Part shown: one piece after another, positions 8,139 through 16,720 of the stretch | Numbering within the stretch: the first letter of the stretch is position 1 | Layout: every line of letters begins with the position of its first letter | Source of the DNA: Caldatribacterium sp964426875 | GTDB taxonomy: Bacteria > Atribacterota > Atribacteria > Atribacterales > Caldatribacteriaceae | NCBI GenBank assembly: GCA_964426875.1 | Contig: CAYRSB010000004.1 | Span: 1 to 64,000, forward strand | Length of the DNA stretch: 64,000 bases | Reading direction: 5' to 3' | Notes under the pieces: generated by a model | What the model was told of the DNA's origin: nothing | Database searches by the model: none | Seen by the model: the letters and a program-made list of their open reading frames with translations, nothing else | Position numbers and translations under genes: made by a program

Positions 8139-8683
8139 AAGTTCCCTATCGAGTTGCCATCAACCTTCTACCCCGAAAGTACATTGCCAGGAGAACCCCA
8201 AACTGGATACGTCTTCTCTTCCTTGTCCTGCTCTTGGGTTTCTCGGTTCTCTACTTTTTCTCCTACAGTGTCCTGAACTTCAAGACGAGGTCTTTGACTC
8301 AGGAGGTGGCTAATCTCAAACTTCAGGTTGACCGTCTGCGAGAGGAGGAGAGAAGGCTCAAGGGGATACAGAACGAAGTAGCAAAGATTGAGAAAAGAGT
8401 GACCCTTTTGAAGTCACTGATTCAAAAAGAAAAGGATTGGCTTCGAGTTTTTGTTGTCTTTGGAGAAAACATGCCGCAGGACCTTGCACTCCTTGACATG
8501 CGCTGTTCTCCGGAGAAGATTGAGTGTCGAGGAAAGGCAGGAAGTGTCACAAGCATCGCCGAGTTCATTGGTAATCTCTCCCAGTACAATGAACTCTTTA
8601 ATTCCGTGGATTTTACCTCCCTAGCCCTTGGGGCAGATAACCTCTACGAATTTGGACTTCTTCTGGAGTTGAGGAGCTCATGA
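8129..8683 (+). CDS. pilN: PilN, inner-membrane pilus platform protein
   Basis: This 184-residue bitopic protein has a short cytoplasmic tail that includes INLLPRKY (residues 9-16), the conserved PilM-binding motif. One membrane helix covers about residues 27-47 and a coiled coil about 50-100, followed by a small periplasmic ferredoxin-like domain. PilN pairs with PilO to form the periplasmic frame of the type IV pilus. The start overlaps pilM and the stop overlaps the pilO start (ATGA), so the block is translationally coupled. Confidence 0.92.
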   Translation: MEVKVPYRVAINLLPRKYIARRTPNWIRLLFLVLLLGFSVLYFFSYSVLNFKTRSLTQEVANLKLQVDRLREEERRLKGIQNEVAKIEKRVTLLKSLIQKEKDWLRVFVVFGENMPQDLALLDMRCSPEKIECRGKAGSVTSIAEFIGNLSQYNELFNSVDFTSLALGADNLYEFGLLLELRSS

Positions 8684-9213
8684 AGTCTGAGAAACACTGG
8701 TCGATGTATCTTTTTTTGTGGGCAGGATGCCTCTTCACTCTCTTCTTCTTTGTACTCTCTCCGACTCTTCAGAAAATCGAGTCACTCGAAAAGGAGAAGG
8801 AGAGACTTGGGCAGGAGATCACCGTTCTTCAAAAAAAGGTGGCAGACTTAAAGAAGCTTGAAGAACGCCTCAAAGAGCTGGAGGACCTCTCCCAAACTCT
8901 CTCCAGACGTCTCCCCGAGGAAAAAGACGTTCCTGATCTGCTCATCACCATCGAAGATGCGGCGTTTCTCTCTCGTCTTGAGCTCTTGTCCTTGAAGCCC
9001 GAGGGTCTCAAACCTCAGGAAGGGTATGCCGAAATCCCCTTCGCCGGCTCGGTTCGCACCTCCTTTCGGAGCTTTCTCTCTTTTCTCAATTATCTTCGCC
9101 AGTCTCCCCGACTCATCCAGGTCCAGGGCTTTTCCTTGCGGGAAGAGCAGAAACTCTTCCGGGTTGATTTTTCCCTTTCTACCTATCTCCTTGGGAGTGA
9201 AAAGAAGAAATGA
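8680..9213 (+). CDS. pilO: PilO, inner-membrane pilus platform protein
   Basis: A 177-residue protein built like PilN: an N-terminal membrane helix (about residues 9-28), a long heptad-rich coiled coil with many glutamate and lysine residues (about 30-85), and a C-terminal ferredoxin-like domain. PilO dimerises with PilN and contacts PilP in the periplasm. Order and overlaps (ATGA at both ends) support the assignment, which rests more on architecture and context than on a catalytic motif. Confidence 0.9.
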   Translation: MKSEKHWSMYLFLWAGCLFTLFFFVLSPTLQKIESLEKEKERLGQEITVLQKKVADLKKLEERLKELEDLSQTLSRRLPEEKDVPDLLITIEDAAFLSRLELLSLKPEGLKPQEGYAEIPFAGSVRTSFRSFLSFLNYLRQSPRLIQVQGFSLREEQKLFRVDFSLSTYLLGSEKKK

Positions 9214-9749
9214 AACAAGCAGATACGGTTCTCATTTTCCTTCTGGCTTTGTCCTTGGCACTCCTGGCCTTTCTGAGCATGGATATTTTTGAGCACGTTG
9301 CTTCTTCATCCTTTGCTTCCACACCCCAGGAACAGGGCTTGCGCTTTCCTGTTCTAAGGCAAAGCAATGAACGCAGTGAAGTTCCCCCGAAGGAAGATGT
9401 CTTTCTCACTCCTCTTGGAGAGGGGGACATCGGAAGGTTGCGAGACGTCTTTGCCTTTGTGAAACCGCCTCCGGTTCCTGTGGCACAGGCATCCCCTCCC
9501 TCCAAAGAAACACCCCCTAAGGAGGCACCGATACCAGTGCAAAAGGAAGTTTCACCCTCGATAACCCTAAAGGGTGTAGTGACTTCTGCCACGAAGCAGG
9601 TTGTGGTCGTTGAAGTGGATGGCAAAATTTATTTCCTCACCCCACAAAAACCCTTGTTAGGAAAGCTTAAATTGGTTAAAGTAGGCAAAAAAGAAGTGAT
9701 AATTGCATACGAGGGGAGGGAACTCACATTTCCGCTCGAAAAAAGGTAG
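9210..9749 (+). CDS. pilP: PilP-like pilus assembly protein
   Basis: A 179-residue protein with one N-terminal membrane helix (residues 7-25), a proline-rich linker (about 90-112: PPPVPVAQASPPSKETPPKE) and a small C-terminal beta domain (SITLKGVVTSATKQVVVVEV). In proteobacteria PilP is a lipoprotein. Here there is no lipobox and a membrane helix replaces it, closer to GspC. Both proteins carry a homology-region domain that docks on the secretin N0 domain. Position between pilO and the secretin gene fits this role. The secretin start lies inside the end of this gene. Confidence 0.75.
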   Translation: MKQADTVLIFLLALSLALLAFLSMDIFEHVASSSFASTPQEQGLRFPVLRQSNERSEVPPKEDVFLTPLGEGDIGRLRDVFAFVKPPPVPVAQASPPSKETPPKEAPIPVQKEVSPSITLKGVVTSATKQVVVVEVDGKIYFLTPQKPLLGKLKLVKVGKKEVIIAYEGRELTFPLEKR

Positions 9750-11458
9750 GGATTTGTATTTTCCTCCTTCTTTTCGGTGTGCTTGCTACCCCGGTCTTTG
9801 CCCTTGGACTCAAGGACTTCTTCTTTCGAGCCGATAATCTGCGGATAAAGCTCACTTTTAAATTCGACGCTCCATGCACTTGGGAGGACGTCTCTCCGGA
9901 TTCTCAACACATTGTTCTCGATGTCCCGGGTGCTACCCGAATCCTTCCTTACGAGGAGCGCTCAATGAACGTTGGACCGGTGCAAAGAATCTCTTTCCGA
10001 GAGGAGGAAGGAGCTCTTCGTATAGGGATTGAACTCAAAAGCCCGGTGTCTTACGAAGTCTACGATGAGGCCGGAGGTCGCTTGGTAAGCGTTATTCTCA
10101 AGGGGCCTTTCGCCATAGAAGGAAAGAAGGGGGAAGGAGGGGAAGAGCTTCTCTCGTTTGAGTTTTATGAGGCAGATATAAGGGATGTTCTTCTGGCCCT
10201 GGCCAGGGCCAGAGGTGTAAACATTGTGGTGGATGATTCTGTTCAGGGGACCATCACGTTCTCTTTTGAAAATCTCACCTTTGACCAGGCCCTGGGGTAT
10301 ATCCTCAAAATGAGGGGGCTGGGGTACATACGCATGGCCAACAACATCATCGTGGCAGAGAAGGGGAAATTGGAGGAGAATTTCGGTCTTCTGGATATTC
10401 GGCGCTTCCCCCTCAAGAATATTTCCCCCGACAAGGCGAAGGAAATCGTGAGCCTTGTCATCCCCCCTGAAAGGATTGCCACAGATAGTGCAGGACGTGC
10501 TCTTGTCGTTCGGGGGAGGGAAGAGGAATTTCAAAAGGTTGAAGAGATTCTCAAGAAAACAGACATAACCTTGGAAACAAAAACCTTTTACCTTTCTAAC
10601 AATATTTATGAGAAAGATGAACAGTTAGCAAAATTCCGAGAACTTTTGAAGATCGTCATCCCTGAAGAAGAACGGGTGAACTATGACTTTACCCAAAAGG
10701 CTTTTGTGGTTCGGGGAACAAAGGAAGAAATGGAAGCAGTGGGGCAACTCATCTCTAACCTTGATCGAAAATTGCCACAGATTATGGTGGATGCAAAGTT
10801 TGTGGAGGTCAACCGGGAAAAAGTCAAAGACCTGGGAGTCAAATGGACCGTAGGAGGAAAAGAAGGGGGAATCACCTTCGGAGAACTCTCTCTTGGGGGA
10901 ACCTTAGAGCGCCAGAGTCTTGTAGAGATGACGATTAAAGCTTTGGAGACAAAGAACCTTGCCCGATTGGTGGGCAATCCGAGAATTTTGACCCTAAGTG
11001 GCAAAAAAGCAGAGATAAAAGTTACTGATAAAATCCCTTACATTGAAGCTCGCTCAACTGTCGATGAAAAGGGCCAGGTTCAGTACACCTATGGAGTATC
11101 TGAAAAGGAAGTGGGTGTAACGCTGACTGTTACCCCGGTTTTGACTGCCGATGGTGAAGTGTTGGTGCACGTAGTACCGAGTGTGAGCACTGGCAAGGTG
11201 GTCGAAATTAAAGCTGAGGGTTTAAGTTGGAGTGTTCCTCAAACCTCGGAGAAGAAAGCCGATACTACCGCTCGTCTTCGTCCTGGAGAAACCCTGGTCA
11301 TTGGGGGGCTGATACGGAGTGAGGATATCGAGAATATCACCAGGATTCCGATTTTGAGTGAAATTCCTATCTTGGGTGAACTTTTTACACTCCGGAGCAG
11401 AACCCACAAGGAGACAGAGCTTATTGTCTTTCTTACCCCCTATGTTGTCGAGTACTGA
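9728..11458 (+). CDS. pilQ: Secretin PilQ/GspD, probable ATT start
   Basis: This is the outer-membrane secretin through which the pilus or secreted protein passes. An N-terminal AMIN-like beta domain (about residues 28-112) is followed by an N0/STN domain with FEFYEADIRDVLLALARARG (about 143), two N1-type repeats, and the secretin core (about 350-572). The core includes NPRILTLSGKKAEI and RLRPGETLVIGGLI, and the protein ends in a hydrophobic LTPYVVEY. The first ordinary start codon in frame, GTG 9779, would cut off most of a signal peptide. The frame is open upstream and encodes SARKK then VGICIFLLLFGVLATPVFA, a textbook signal peptide. The only sensible start is ATT 9728, seven bases after GGGGAGGG. 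That gives 576 residues and a 22-base overlap with pilP. Confidence 0.88.
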   Translation: MSARKKVGICIFLLLFGVLATPVFALGLKDFFFRADNLRIKLTFKFDAPCTWEDVSPDSQHIVLDVPGATRILPYEERSMNVGPVQRISFREEEGALRIGIELKSPVSYEVYDEAGGRLVSVILKGPFAIEGKKGEGGEELLSFEFYEADIRDVLLALARARGVNIVVDDSVQGTITFSFENLTFDQALGYILKMRGLGYIRMANNIIVAEKGKLEENFGLLDIRRFPLKNISPDKAKEIVSLVIPPERIATDSAGRALVVRGREEEFQKVEEILKKTDITLETKTFYLSNNIYEKDEQLAKFRELLKIVIPEEERVNYDFTQKAFVVRGTKEEMEAVGQLISNLDRKLPQIMVDAKFVEVNREKVKDLGVKWTVGGKEGGITFGELSLGGTLERQSLVEMTIKALETKNLARLVGNPRILTLSGKKAEIKVTDKIPYIEARSTVDEKGQVQYTYGVSEKEVGVTLTVTPVLTADGEVLVHVVPSVSTGKVVEIKAEGLSWSVPQTSEKKADTTARLRPGETLVIGGLIRSEDIENITRIPILSEIPILGELFTLRSRTHKETELIVFLTPYVVEY

Positions 11459-11470
11459 GGAGGGAGAGGA

Positions 11471-12250
11471 ATGAAAACAAAATTTTTATGGGTGGCGGCC
11501 TTGGGGACAGTATGTCTTTTTCCTTTTGCCGGATGCTGCCGATGGTTTGCCGATAACCCCATGTTTCCCACGGCAAAAGTGGCCATTACATTTCAGGTTT
11601 TAAGTGAGGGTGGTGAGGCAGTTCCTACAAATCAACTGGGTATCCTGCCTGTTACGGAGATAAACCAGAGCAGCTCAGAGAGTGGCTCCACAAACATAGT
11701 GCAAGATACAGTTCAAGAAACTACCATAGTTCAAATTACTTCGCAGACCGCTTCAGAAACTATCACAGAGACTCAGTACATACAAAGTCTAACTGTCACA
11801 AACACCTATTCTTCTGAGGATACTGTTGATACTGACACAAACATCACCTTTGCCCGTTCTGTAAAGTTCACCTTCAACCCCCGGAATGCCGTAGGAGGAC
11901 AGATTGAGAAGTGCACCATCGAGTACTATGACGATCAGGGGAGCCTCATTCCCACGCTTAAAAAGGTTCTTGCTATTTTTGTGGAAATTCCGGCAGATAT
12001 CTCAAAAAGCGCTACGGTAACTCTTGAAATTTTTGACAAGGGAGTCGAGGATCACTACCTCAGTCACAACCTCATTTCCGGTTATGCAGTGGTGAAGTTT
12101 GAGGGAACAGATTATGCTGGTCACTACATGGCCTTCAAGACATCCGTACCTATTTCAGTGTACCTTCCGGAGGTAGAGATCGAGAGTATCAACGTAAGTA
12201 CTATCGGCACGACGGGTGGCACCTGCGCTCCCAGTTACTCCTGCCGCTAA
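11471..12250 (+). CDS. Putative lipoprotein downstream of the secretin
   Basis: The 259-residue product starts with a lipoprotein signal (MKTKFLWVAALGTVCLFPFA, then G-C-C at residues 21-23, giving a plausible lipobox FAG-C). Residues about 60-125 are extremely rich in serine, threonine, glutamine and asparagine. The C-terminal half looks like one or two beta-sandwich domains, with a cysteine at residue 144 and two more near the end. A GGAGGGAGAGG site precedes the ATG, 13 bases after the secretin stop. Position suggests a pilotin or a pilus-associated surface lipoprotein, but no family is recognised. It overlaps aroK, so pilus and shikimate genes are physically linked. Confidence 0.7.
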   Translation: MKTKFLWVAALGTVCLFPFAGCCRWFADNPMFPTAKVAITFQVLSEGGEAVPTNQLGILPVTEINQSSSESGSTNIVQDTVQETTIVQITSQTASETITETQYIQSLTVTNTYSSEDTVDTDTNITFARSVKFTFNPRNAVGGQIEKCTIEYYDDQGSLIPTLKKVLAIFVEIPADISKSATVTLEIFDKGVEDHYLSHNLISGYAVVKFEGTDYAGHYMAFKTSVPISVYLPEVEIESINVSTIGTTGGTCAPSYSCR

Positions 12251-12779
12251 AGGTGTGGGGTTTTCAAACCTTGCCCTTCTCGGCTTCATGGGGTGTGGGA
12301 AGAGTACTGCTGGGCAGAGAGTAGCCCGGAGGGTTGGCTGGCGTTTTATAGACAGCGACGAGCTCATCGAGCGCAAAACGGGTCTCACCATTTCTGAGAT
12401 TTTCTCCCGTTTTGGAGAGGAATATTTCCGGCTTCTTGAAACGAGGACGCTTCTTGAGCTGTCGCAGGAAACTCACATTGTTCTTGCCACCGGGGGAGGG
12501 TTGCCCACCAGAGAAGAGAACTGGGTCATCCTCAAGGAGCATTTTCTGACCGTTTTTCTTCGTGTCTCCTTCCCCATCCTTTTCGAGCGCCTGGAGAAGA
12601 GTACAAGCCGCCCACTTCTCAAGAAATACCCGAGCTTCTCCGAACTTAAGGCCCTTTACGAGTCAAGGATTCCCTACTACTCGAGAGCCCATGTTATAAT
12701 TGATGCGGATTTTTTAACCGAAAGGGAGGTTGCCGAGGAGATCCTGCGTCATGCGCGCGATTGCGGTGTCATTCCGTAG
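12216..12779 (+). CDS. aroK: Shikimate kinase
   Basis: This enzyme phosphorylates shikimate with ATP (step five of chorismate synthesis, cytoplasm). The Walker A loop GFMGCGKST is at residues 23-31, the shikimate-binding DSDELIE follows soon after, and the central GGG motif (ATGGGLP) and lid arginine region are present. Size (about 187 residues) is normal. The GTG start at 12216 overlaps the lipoprotein gene by 35 bases. GTG 12255, five bases after the lipoprotein stop, would remove 13 non-conserved residues and is equally credible. It is followed by aroB and aroQ. Confidence 0.93.
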   Translation: MAPALPVTPAAKGVGFSNLALLGFMGCGKSTAGQRVARRVGWRFIDSDELIERKTGLTISEIFSRFGEEYFRLLETRTLLELSQETHIVLATGGGLPTREENWVILKEHFLTVFLRVSFPILFERLEKSTSRPLLKKYPSFSELKALYESRIPYYSRAHVIIDADFLTEREVAEEILRHARDCGVIP

Positions 12780-13854
12780 TGGAAGGTCCTATCCCGTTTT
12801 TCTGGCAGGCGATCTTTTTCTGCAGGAAGGGTGGCTTGAGAAAGTAGACTTCCCGTCTTGCCGTGGGGCCATCCTCACCAATGATCGAGTGGGAGAGTTG
12901 TACGCCGAGAGGGTACGCCAGTTTTTCGAAAAACAAGGCTACTTTTTGGGGATTGTCCTTGTTCCTGATGGAGAAGAGTACAAGAATATAAAAACCGTAG
13001 AGGAAGTGTACCACAAACTCCTTGCCCTTGATCTTGACCGCAAATCTTTCCTCCTCGCCCTGGGAGGAGGAGTGATCACAGACCTTGCCGGCTTTGTGGC
13101 ATCGACCTTTCTGCGGGGCATTGCCTACTACCAGATTCCCACAAGCCTTCTTGCCCAGGTTGATAGTTCTATTGGAGGGAAAACGGGGGTGAATCTCGAA
13201 GAAGGGAAAAATCTGGTGGGGACTTTCTATCAACCCTCTGGGGTCTTTATAGACCTGGGCTTTCTCGACACCCTTCCCGCGCGGGAGTACTGCGAGGGGC
13301 TGGCCGAGGTGGCAAAAGCTGCTTTCCTCGAAGGAGAAACATTTGTGAACTTCCTTCTTGAACACACCTCAGAAATCCTGCAGAGAAAGAAAGACGTTCT
13401 TGAGGAGATTGTTGCTCGGGCCATCCTTTTCAAGAAGGGAATCGTGGAGAGAGACGAAAAGGAAGAAAACCTGCGAGGTATCCTCAACTACGGGCACACC
13501 ATTGGCCATGCCCTGGAGCGGGCTCTGGGGTATGGTGTTTTGCGCCATGGAGAGGCGGTGAGCATGGGGATGATGGGCGAGGCTCTCCTTGGAAAGAAAC
13601 TGGGGATGAGCAAAGAGAGGGTCGTGCAAGTACAGAGGGAGCTTCTGAGCAAATTCGGCCTTCCTCTTTCGATTTCCCAAAGGGTGAAGCTCTCTGAATT
13701 TTTTCCCGCTCTTTACAAGGACAAGAAGAAACAGGCTGGGAGAATTCGTTTCGTCTTCCTTGAGGACCTGGGTCGGCCGATCATAGGGGTGGAAGTGGGG
13801 GAGGAAGAGATATCCAGGGTGCTTGGGGAAATCTGTGAGGTGGAAGAAGCATGA
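12751..13854 (+). CDS. aroB: 3-dehydroquinate synthase
   Basis: AroB cyclises DAHP to 3-dehydroquinate using NAD and a divalent metal. Family motifs are clear: an NAD-binding GGGVITDLAGFVAS, PTSLLAQVDSSIGGKTGVN, and the metal ligands in NYGHTIGHALE and the RHGEAVSMG segment. I place the start at ATG 12751, preceded by GAGGAG and matching the usual N-terminus. An upstream in-frame codon at 12730 would add seven residues. The product has 367 residues. It overlaps aroK by 29 bases and ends in ATGA with aroQ. Confidence 0.95.
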   Translation: MRAIAVSFRSGRSYPVFLAGDLFLQEGWLEKVDFPSCRGAILTNDRVGELYAERVRQFFEKQGYFLGIVLVPDGEEYKNIKTVEEVYHKLLALDLDRKSFLLALGGGVITDLAGFVASTFLRGIAYYQIPTSLLAQVDSSIGGKTGVNLEEGKNLVGTFYQPSGVFIDLGFLDTLPAREYCEGLAEVAKAAFLEGETFVNFLLEHTSEILQRKKDVLEEIVARAILFKKGIVERDEKEENLRGILNYGHTIGHALERALGYGVLRHGEAVSMGMMGEALLGKKLGMSKERVVQVQRELLSKFGLPLSISQRVKLSEFFPALYKDKKKQAGRIRFVFLEDLGRPIIGVEVGEEEISRVLGEICEVEEA

Positions 13855-14294
13855 GAATTCTCTGCATTTTCGGGCCAAATTTGAACCTCCTTGGGGAACG
13901 GGAGAAGGACATTTATGGGACACTGACTTTTGAAGAGATTCGAGGGCTCCTCTGCGAAGAGGCACAAAAGCAAGGAATTCTTCTTGAAACGTTTCAGTCA
14001 AACCACGAAGGCGCTATAATCGACACAATCCATGAAGCAAGGGGCAGGTACGACGGTATCATCATAAATCCGGGAGCCTATACGCACTACAGCATTGCCA
14101 TAAGGGATGCCCTGAAAGCGGTGGGTATTCCCACTATCGAAGTCCATATGTCCAATATTTATGCCCGGGAAGAGTTCCGCCACCGCTCGGTCATTGCTCC
14201 GGTTTGCTGGGGGCAGATTTCGGGCCTCGGATACTTGGGATACCTTCTTGCGCTTCAAGCCTTCGTCCTGAGGGGGAAAGAAAATGAATTTTAA
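13851..14294 (+). CDS. aroQ: Type II 3-dehydroquinate dehydratase
   Basis: A small (147-residue) type II dehydroquinase, which dehydrates 3-dehydroquinate and forms dodecamers. The N-terminal GPNLNLLGERE with the lid region and catalytic tyrosine (DIYG), then QSNHEG, NPGAYTHYSIAIRDAL and EVHMSNIYAREEFR, are all present. The ATG overlaps the aroB stop, and the end overlaps the peptidase gene by 11 bases. With aroK and aroB it gives three consecutive shikimate steps; aroA and aroH occur 20 kb downstream. Confidence 0.96.
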   Translation: MRILCIFGPNLNLLGEREKDIYGTLTFEEIRGLLCEEAQKQGILLETFQSNHEGAIIDTIHEARGRYDGIIINPGAYTHYSIAIRDALKAVGIPTIEVHMSNIYAREEFRHRSVIAPVCWGQISGLGYLGYLLALQAFVLRGKENEF

Positions 14295-15336
14295 GGAACG
14301 TCTGGAGAAGCTGAAACGGCAACTCGAAGGCCCCCTCCTTGTAGTCTCGCAGAGTAACCTTTTCTATCTCTCGGGATTCAGGGGGTCCCTGGGCTTTCTC
14401 CTTGTTTTTCCCGAAAGAGAGCCCTTTTTCTTTTGCGATGGACGGTATACTCTTCAAAGTCGGGAGGAACTCTCCATAGAGGCAGAGATTGTGGAATTCG
14501 ATCAGGACGCTGTGGGTTCTATTTGCAAGGTATTCTTTGATGTCTGTGGAGACCGCCTTCTGGTGGAGGATGTGGCAAGCGCGGGCCTTGTTCGGCGCCT
14601 CGAGGAGAAGGGGTGTTCGATTGTACCATGTCCTTCTCCGGTGAATGTTCTGCGAATGGTGAAGGATGAGGAGGAAATCACCCTCCTTAAGAAGGCTATC
14701 ACTGTGACCGAGGAAGCTTTTCGAGACACTCTTCCTCTTGTGGTTCAAGGGGCAAAAGAGAGGGACATTGCCATAGAGCTTGAATACTCCATGCGGCAGC
14801 TGGGGGGAGAGGCTGTGGCTTTCCCCACCATTGTGGCAGCGGGGGAGCGAAGCGCTCTTCCTCATGCCCGTCCAGGTTACCATGAGGCCCAGAGAGGGGA
14901 ATGGGTCTTGATCGATTGGGGTGCAAAAGTAGAAGGGTACTGTGCTGACCTCACAAGGGTTATCCCGGTGGGAGAGATCAAAGACCCTCGCTTTAGAGAA
15001 TTTTTGGGCATTCTTAGGGAAACGCAAAATGTGGCTCAAGAGCATATCCGGGAAGGAGTAAAGGCTCAGGAAGTAGATTTTGCTGCCAGAGAACTCCTGA
15101 AAAAACGGGGATTGGCAAAGTATTTTACCCATGGCCTTGGCCATGGGGTGGGTATAGAGGTGCACGAAGAGCCAAGGCTGAGTTCCCAGGGGGAGACTGT
15201 TTTACAGCGTGGCATGGTGGTGACGGTAGAGCCGGGGGTGTATCTCCCTGGATGGGGAGGACTGCGTCTTGAACATATGGTACTTGTTGGAGAGAGAGGG
15301 TGTACGGTACTTGACTCTCTTCCAGAAACTTTTTGA
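14284..15336 (+). CDS. pepP: Xaa-Pro aminopeptidase (M24B)
   Basis: A 350-residue metallopeptidase with a creatinase-like N-terminal domain and a pita-bread catalytic domain from about residue 130. The five metal ligands are visible: DWGAKVEGYCADLTR (two aspartates), HGLGHGVG (histidine), and two glutamates in EPGVYLPGWGG and RLEHMVLV. It removes N-terminal residues that precede proline. The gene lies directly before efp, the factor that rescues ribosomes stalled on polyproline, a common pairing in Gram-positive genomes. Confidence 0.93.
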   Translation: MNFKERLEKLKRQLEGPLLVVSQSNLFYLSGFRGSLGFLLVFPEREPFFFCDGRYTLQSREELSIEAEIVEFDQDAVGSICKVFFDVCGDRLLVEDVASAGLVRRLEEKGCSIVPCPSPVNVLRMVKDEEEITLLKKAITVTEEAFRDTLPLVVQGAKERDIAIELEYSMRQLGGEAVAFPTIVAAGERSALPHARPGYHEAQRGEWVLIDWGAKVEGYCADLTRVIPVGEIKDPRFREFLGILRETQNVAQEHIREGVKAQEVDFAARELLKKRGLAKYFTHGLGHGVGIEVHEEPRLSSQGETVLQRGMVVTVEPGVYLPGWGGLRLEHMVLVGERGCTVLDSLPETF

Positions 15337-15353
15337 GAAAGGAGGCAAAGAAC

Positions 15354-15920
15354 GTGCCCGATTTCATTTCAAGCAATGATCTCCGCGTGGGAACATGCAT
15401 TGAAGTGGATGGGACACTCTATGTGGTTACCGCCTTCCAGCATACCAAGTTTGGAAAATGGGGAGCTATCATTAAAGCCAAACTCAAGGACCTCAACACC
15501 GGTCTTGTGGTAGAAAAAAGCTTCAGAGCTGGAGAGAAAGTGGCGCGGGCAGTCCTTGAAGGGAAAAGGGCGCAGTTCATGTATCGGTCCGGTTCTGACT
15601 TCCATTTCCTGAATCTGGAGACCTACGAAGAGATAGTTCTTCCGGAAGAAGTCATAGGGGACAGTCAGGATTTTCTGGTGGAGAACCTCGAGGTGGAGCT
15701 TCTGACGTACGAAGGGAGGTACATCACCATTACCATCCCTCCCTTTGTCGATCTTGAGGTGGTTGATACCCCTCCGGGGATACGGGGAGATACAGCCTCG
15801 GGAGGGTCTAAGCCGGCCACCCTTGAGACCGGCCTCACCATCCAAGTTCCCCTCTTCGTTAATCGGGGGGATAAGGTCCGCATTGATACCAGAACGCGAG
15901 AATACCTTGAACGAGTGTAA
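15354..15920 (+). CDS. efp: Elongation factor P
   Basis: EF-P binds between the P and E sites and speeds peptide bonds at polyproline. This 188-residue copy has the three beta-barrel domains, ending in the conserved GDKVRIDTRTREYLERV. The domain-I tip loop, usually KPGKG, reads KFGKW here (residues 32-36): the lysine is kept but the flanking proline and glycine are replaced. I chose GTG 15354, which follows AGGAGG and gives the usual N-terminus. The in-frame start at 15333 would be too long. No EF-P modification gene is visible nearby. Confidence 0.95.
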   Translation: MPDFISSNDLRVGTCIEVDGTLYVVTAFQHTKFGKWGAIIKAKLKDLNTGLVVEKSFRAGEKVARAVLEGKRAQFMYRSGSDFHFLNLETYEEIVLPEEVIGDSQDFLVENLEVELLTYEGRYITITIPPFVDLEVVDTPPGIRGDTASGGSKPATLETGLTIQVPLFVNRGDKVRIDTRTREYLERV

Positions 15921-15932
15921 GGAGTTCGAGCC

Positions 15933-16286
15933 TTGAGGTACTGCGAAGTTGCTCTGGAGGGAGGGAAAGTTCTTTATTCACCCAGGGTAATACAAAGAAT
16001 CGTGGAACGCCTCATAAAAGGCGTTCCAGGGATCGGCTCTCTTGAAAAGAGTAAGGGAGAGGGCATCCGCCTTGATGGTCGGAAGGACGTCGTGTCTTTA
16101 AACGTCTTTCTTATTCTCACCTTGGAGCGAAGAGTCCCGGAGACAGCGTGGGAGCTTCAAAAAAAGGTTAAAGAGAAAATTGAGCGAGAATTGTCCTTGA
16201 AGGTGGAGCAAGTCAATATTTACGTCCAGGGCTTTCAGATAGGAAACATTCCTTCTCTCTCATTGCAAGAAGCAGGAAAGATATGA
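15933..16286 (+). CDS. Asp23/Gls24 family protein
   Basis: A 117-residue protein of the Asp23 (alkaline shock) family, recognisable by VIQRIVERLIKGVPGI at the front and by the amphipathic ELQKKVKEKIERELSLKVEQVNIYVQGF-like end, whose key parts are the repeated lysine/glutamate heptads and VxxVNIYV. Proteins of this family are small soluble factors linked to envelope homeostasis; their molecular role is not settled. Start is TTG 15933, twelve bases after efp and preceded by AAGGAG. The efp-asp23-nusB order is common in Clostridia-like genomes. Confidence 0.88.
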   Translation: MRYCEVALEGGKVLYSPRVIQRIVERLIKGVPGIGSLEKSKGEGIRLDGRKDVVSLNVFLILTLERRVPETAWELQKKVKEKIERELSLKVEQVNIYVQGFQIGNIPSLSLQEAGKI

Positions 16287-16720
16287 GAAGAAAGGCTCGG
16301 GAATTGGCCCTGCAGGTTCTCTTTCAGAAAGACCTTCGGCGAAAAAGGGTAGACGATATCCTTACCCTTGTCTCTTCACCTACCCTCTGGGATGAAGACA
16401 CCCGGAACTTCTTTTTTACCCTTGTGAGAGGGGTGGAAGAAAAGGAAGAGATTGTGGATCGCTTGATTACGGAAGTAGCCGAGGGATGGACACTTCACCG
16501 CATGGCCAATATAGACCGCAACATCCTTCGTATAGCGGCATACGAGATCGTCTTCCTTCCCGAGGTGCCAGCAAGTGTCTCTATCAACGAAGCGGTGGAG
16601 CTGGGGAAAAAATACGGTACAGAGGAATCGGGGCGGTTCATAAACGGGGTTCTGGGACGGCTTCTGCGATATCTCGAGAAGCAAGGAAATCTTGAGGAGG
16701 CTCAAAAGGATGTTCGTTGA
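16283..16720 (+). CDS. nusB: Transcription antitermination factor NusB
   Basis: NusB binds boxA RNA together with S10 in rRNA antitermination. The 145-residue all-helical protein begins RRKARELALQVLFQKDL and contains RMANIDRNILRIAAYEI and SINEAVELGKKYGTEESGRF-type segments of the family (key residues N, D, R, Y). Its ATG overlaps the preceding stop, and its end overlaps the prenyl synthase gene. Confidence 0.96.
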   Translation: MRRKARELALQVLFQKDLRRKRVDDILTLVSSPTLWDEDTRNFFFTLVRGVEEKEEIVDRLITEVAEGWTLHRMANIDRNILRIAAYEIVFLPEVPASVSINEAVELGKKYGTEESGRFINGVLGRLLRYLEKQGNLEEAQKDVR

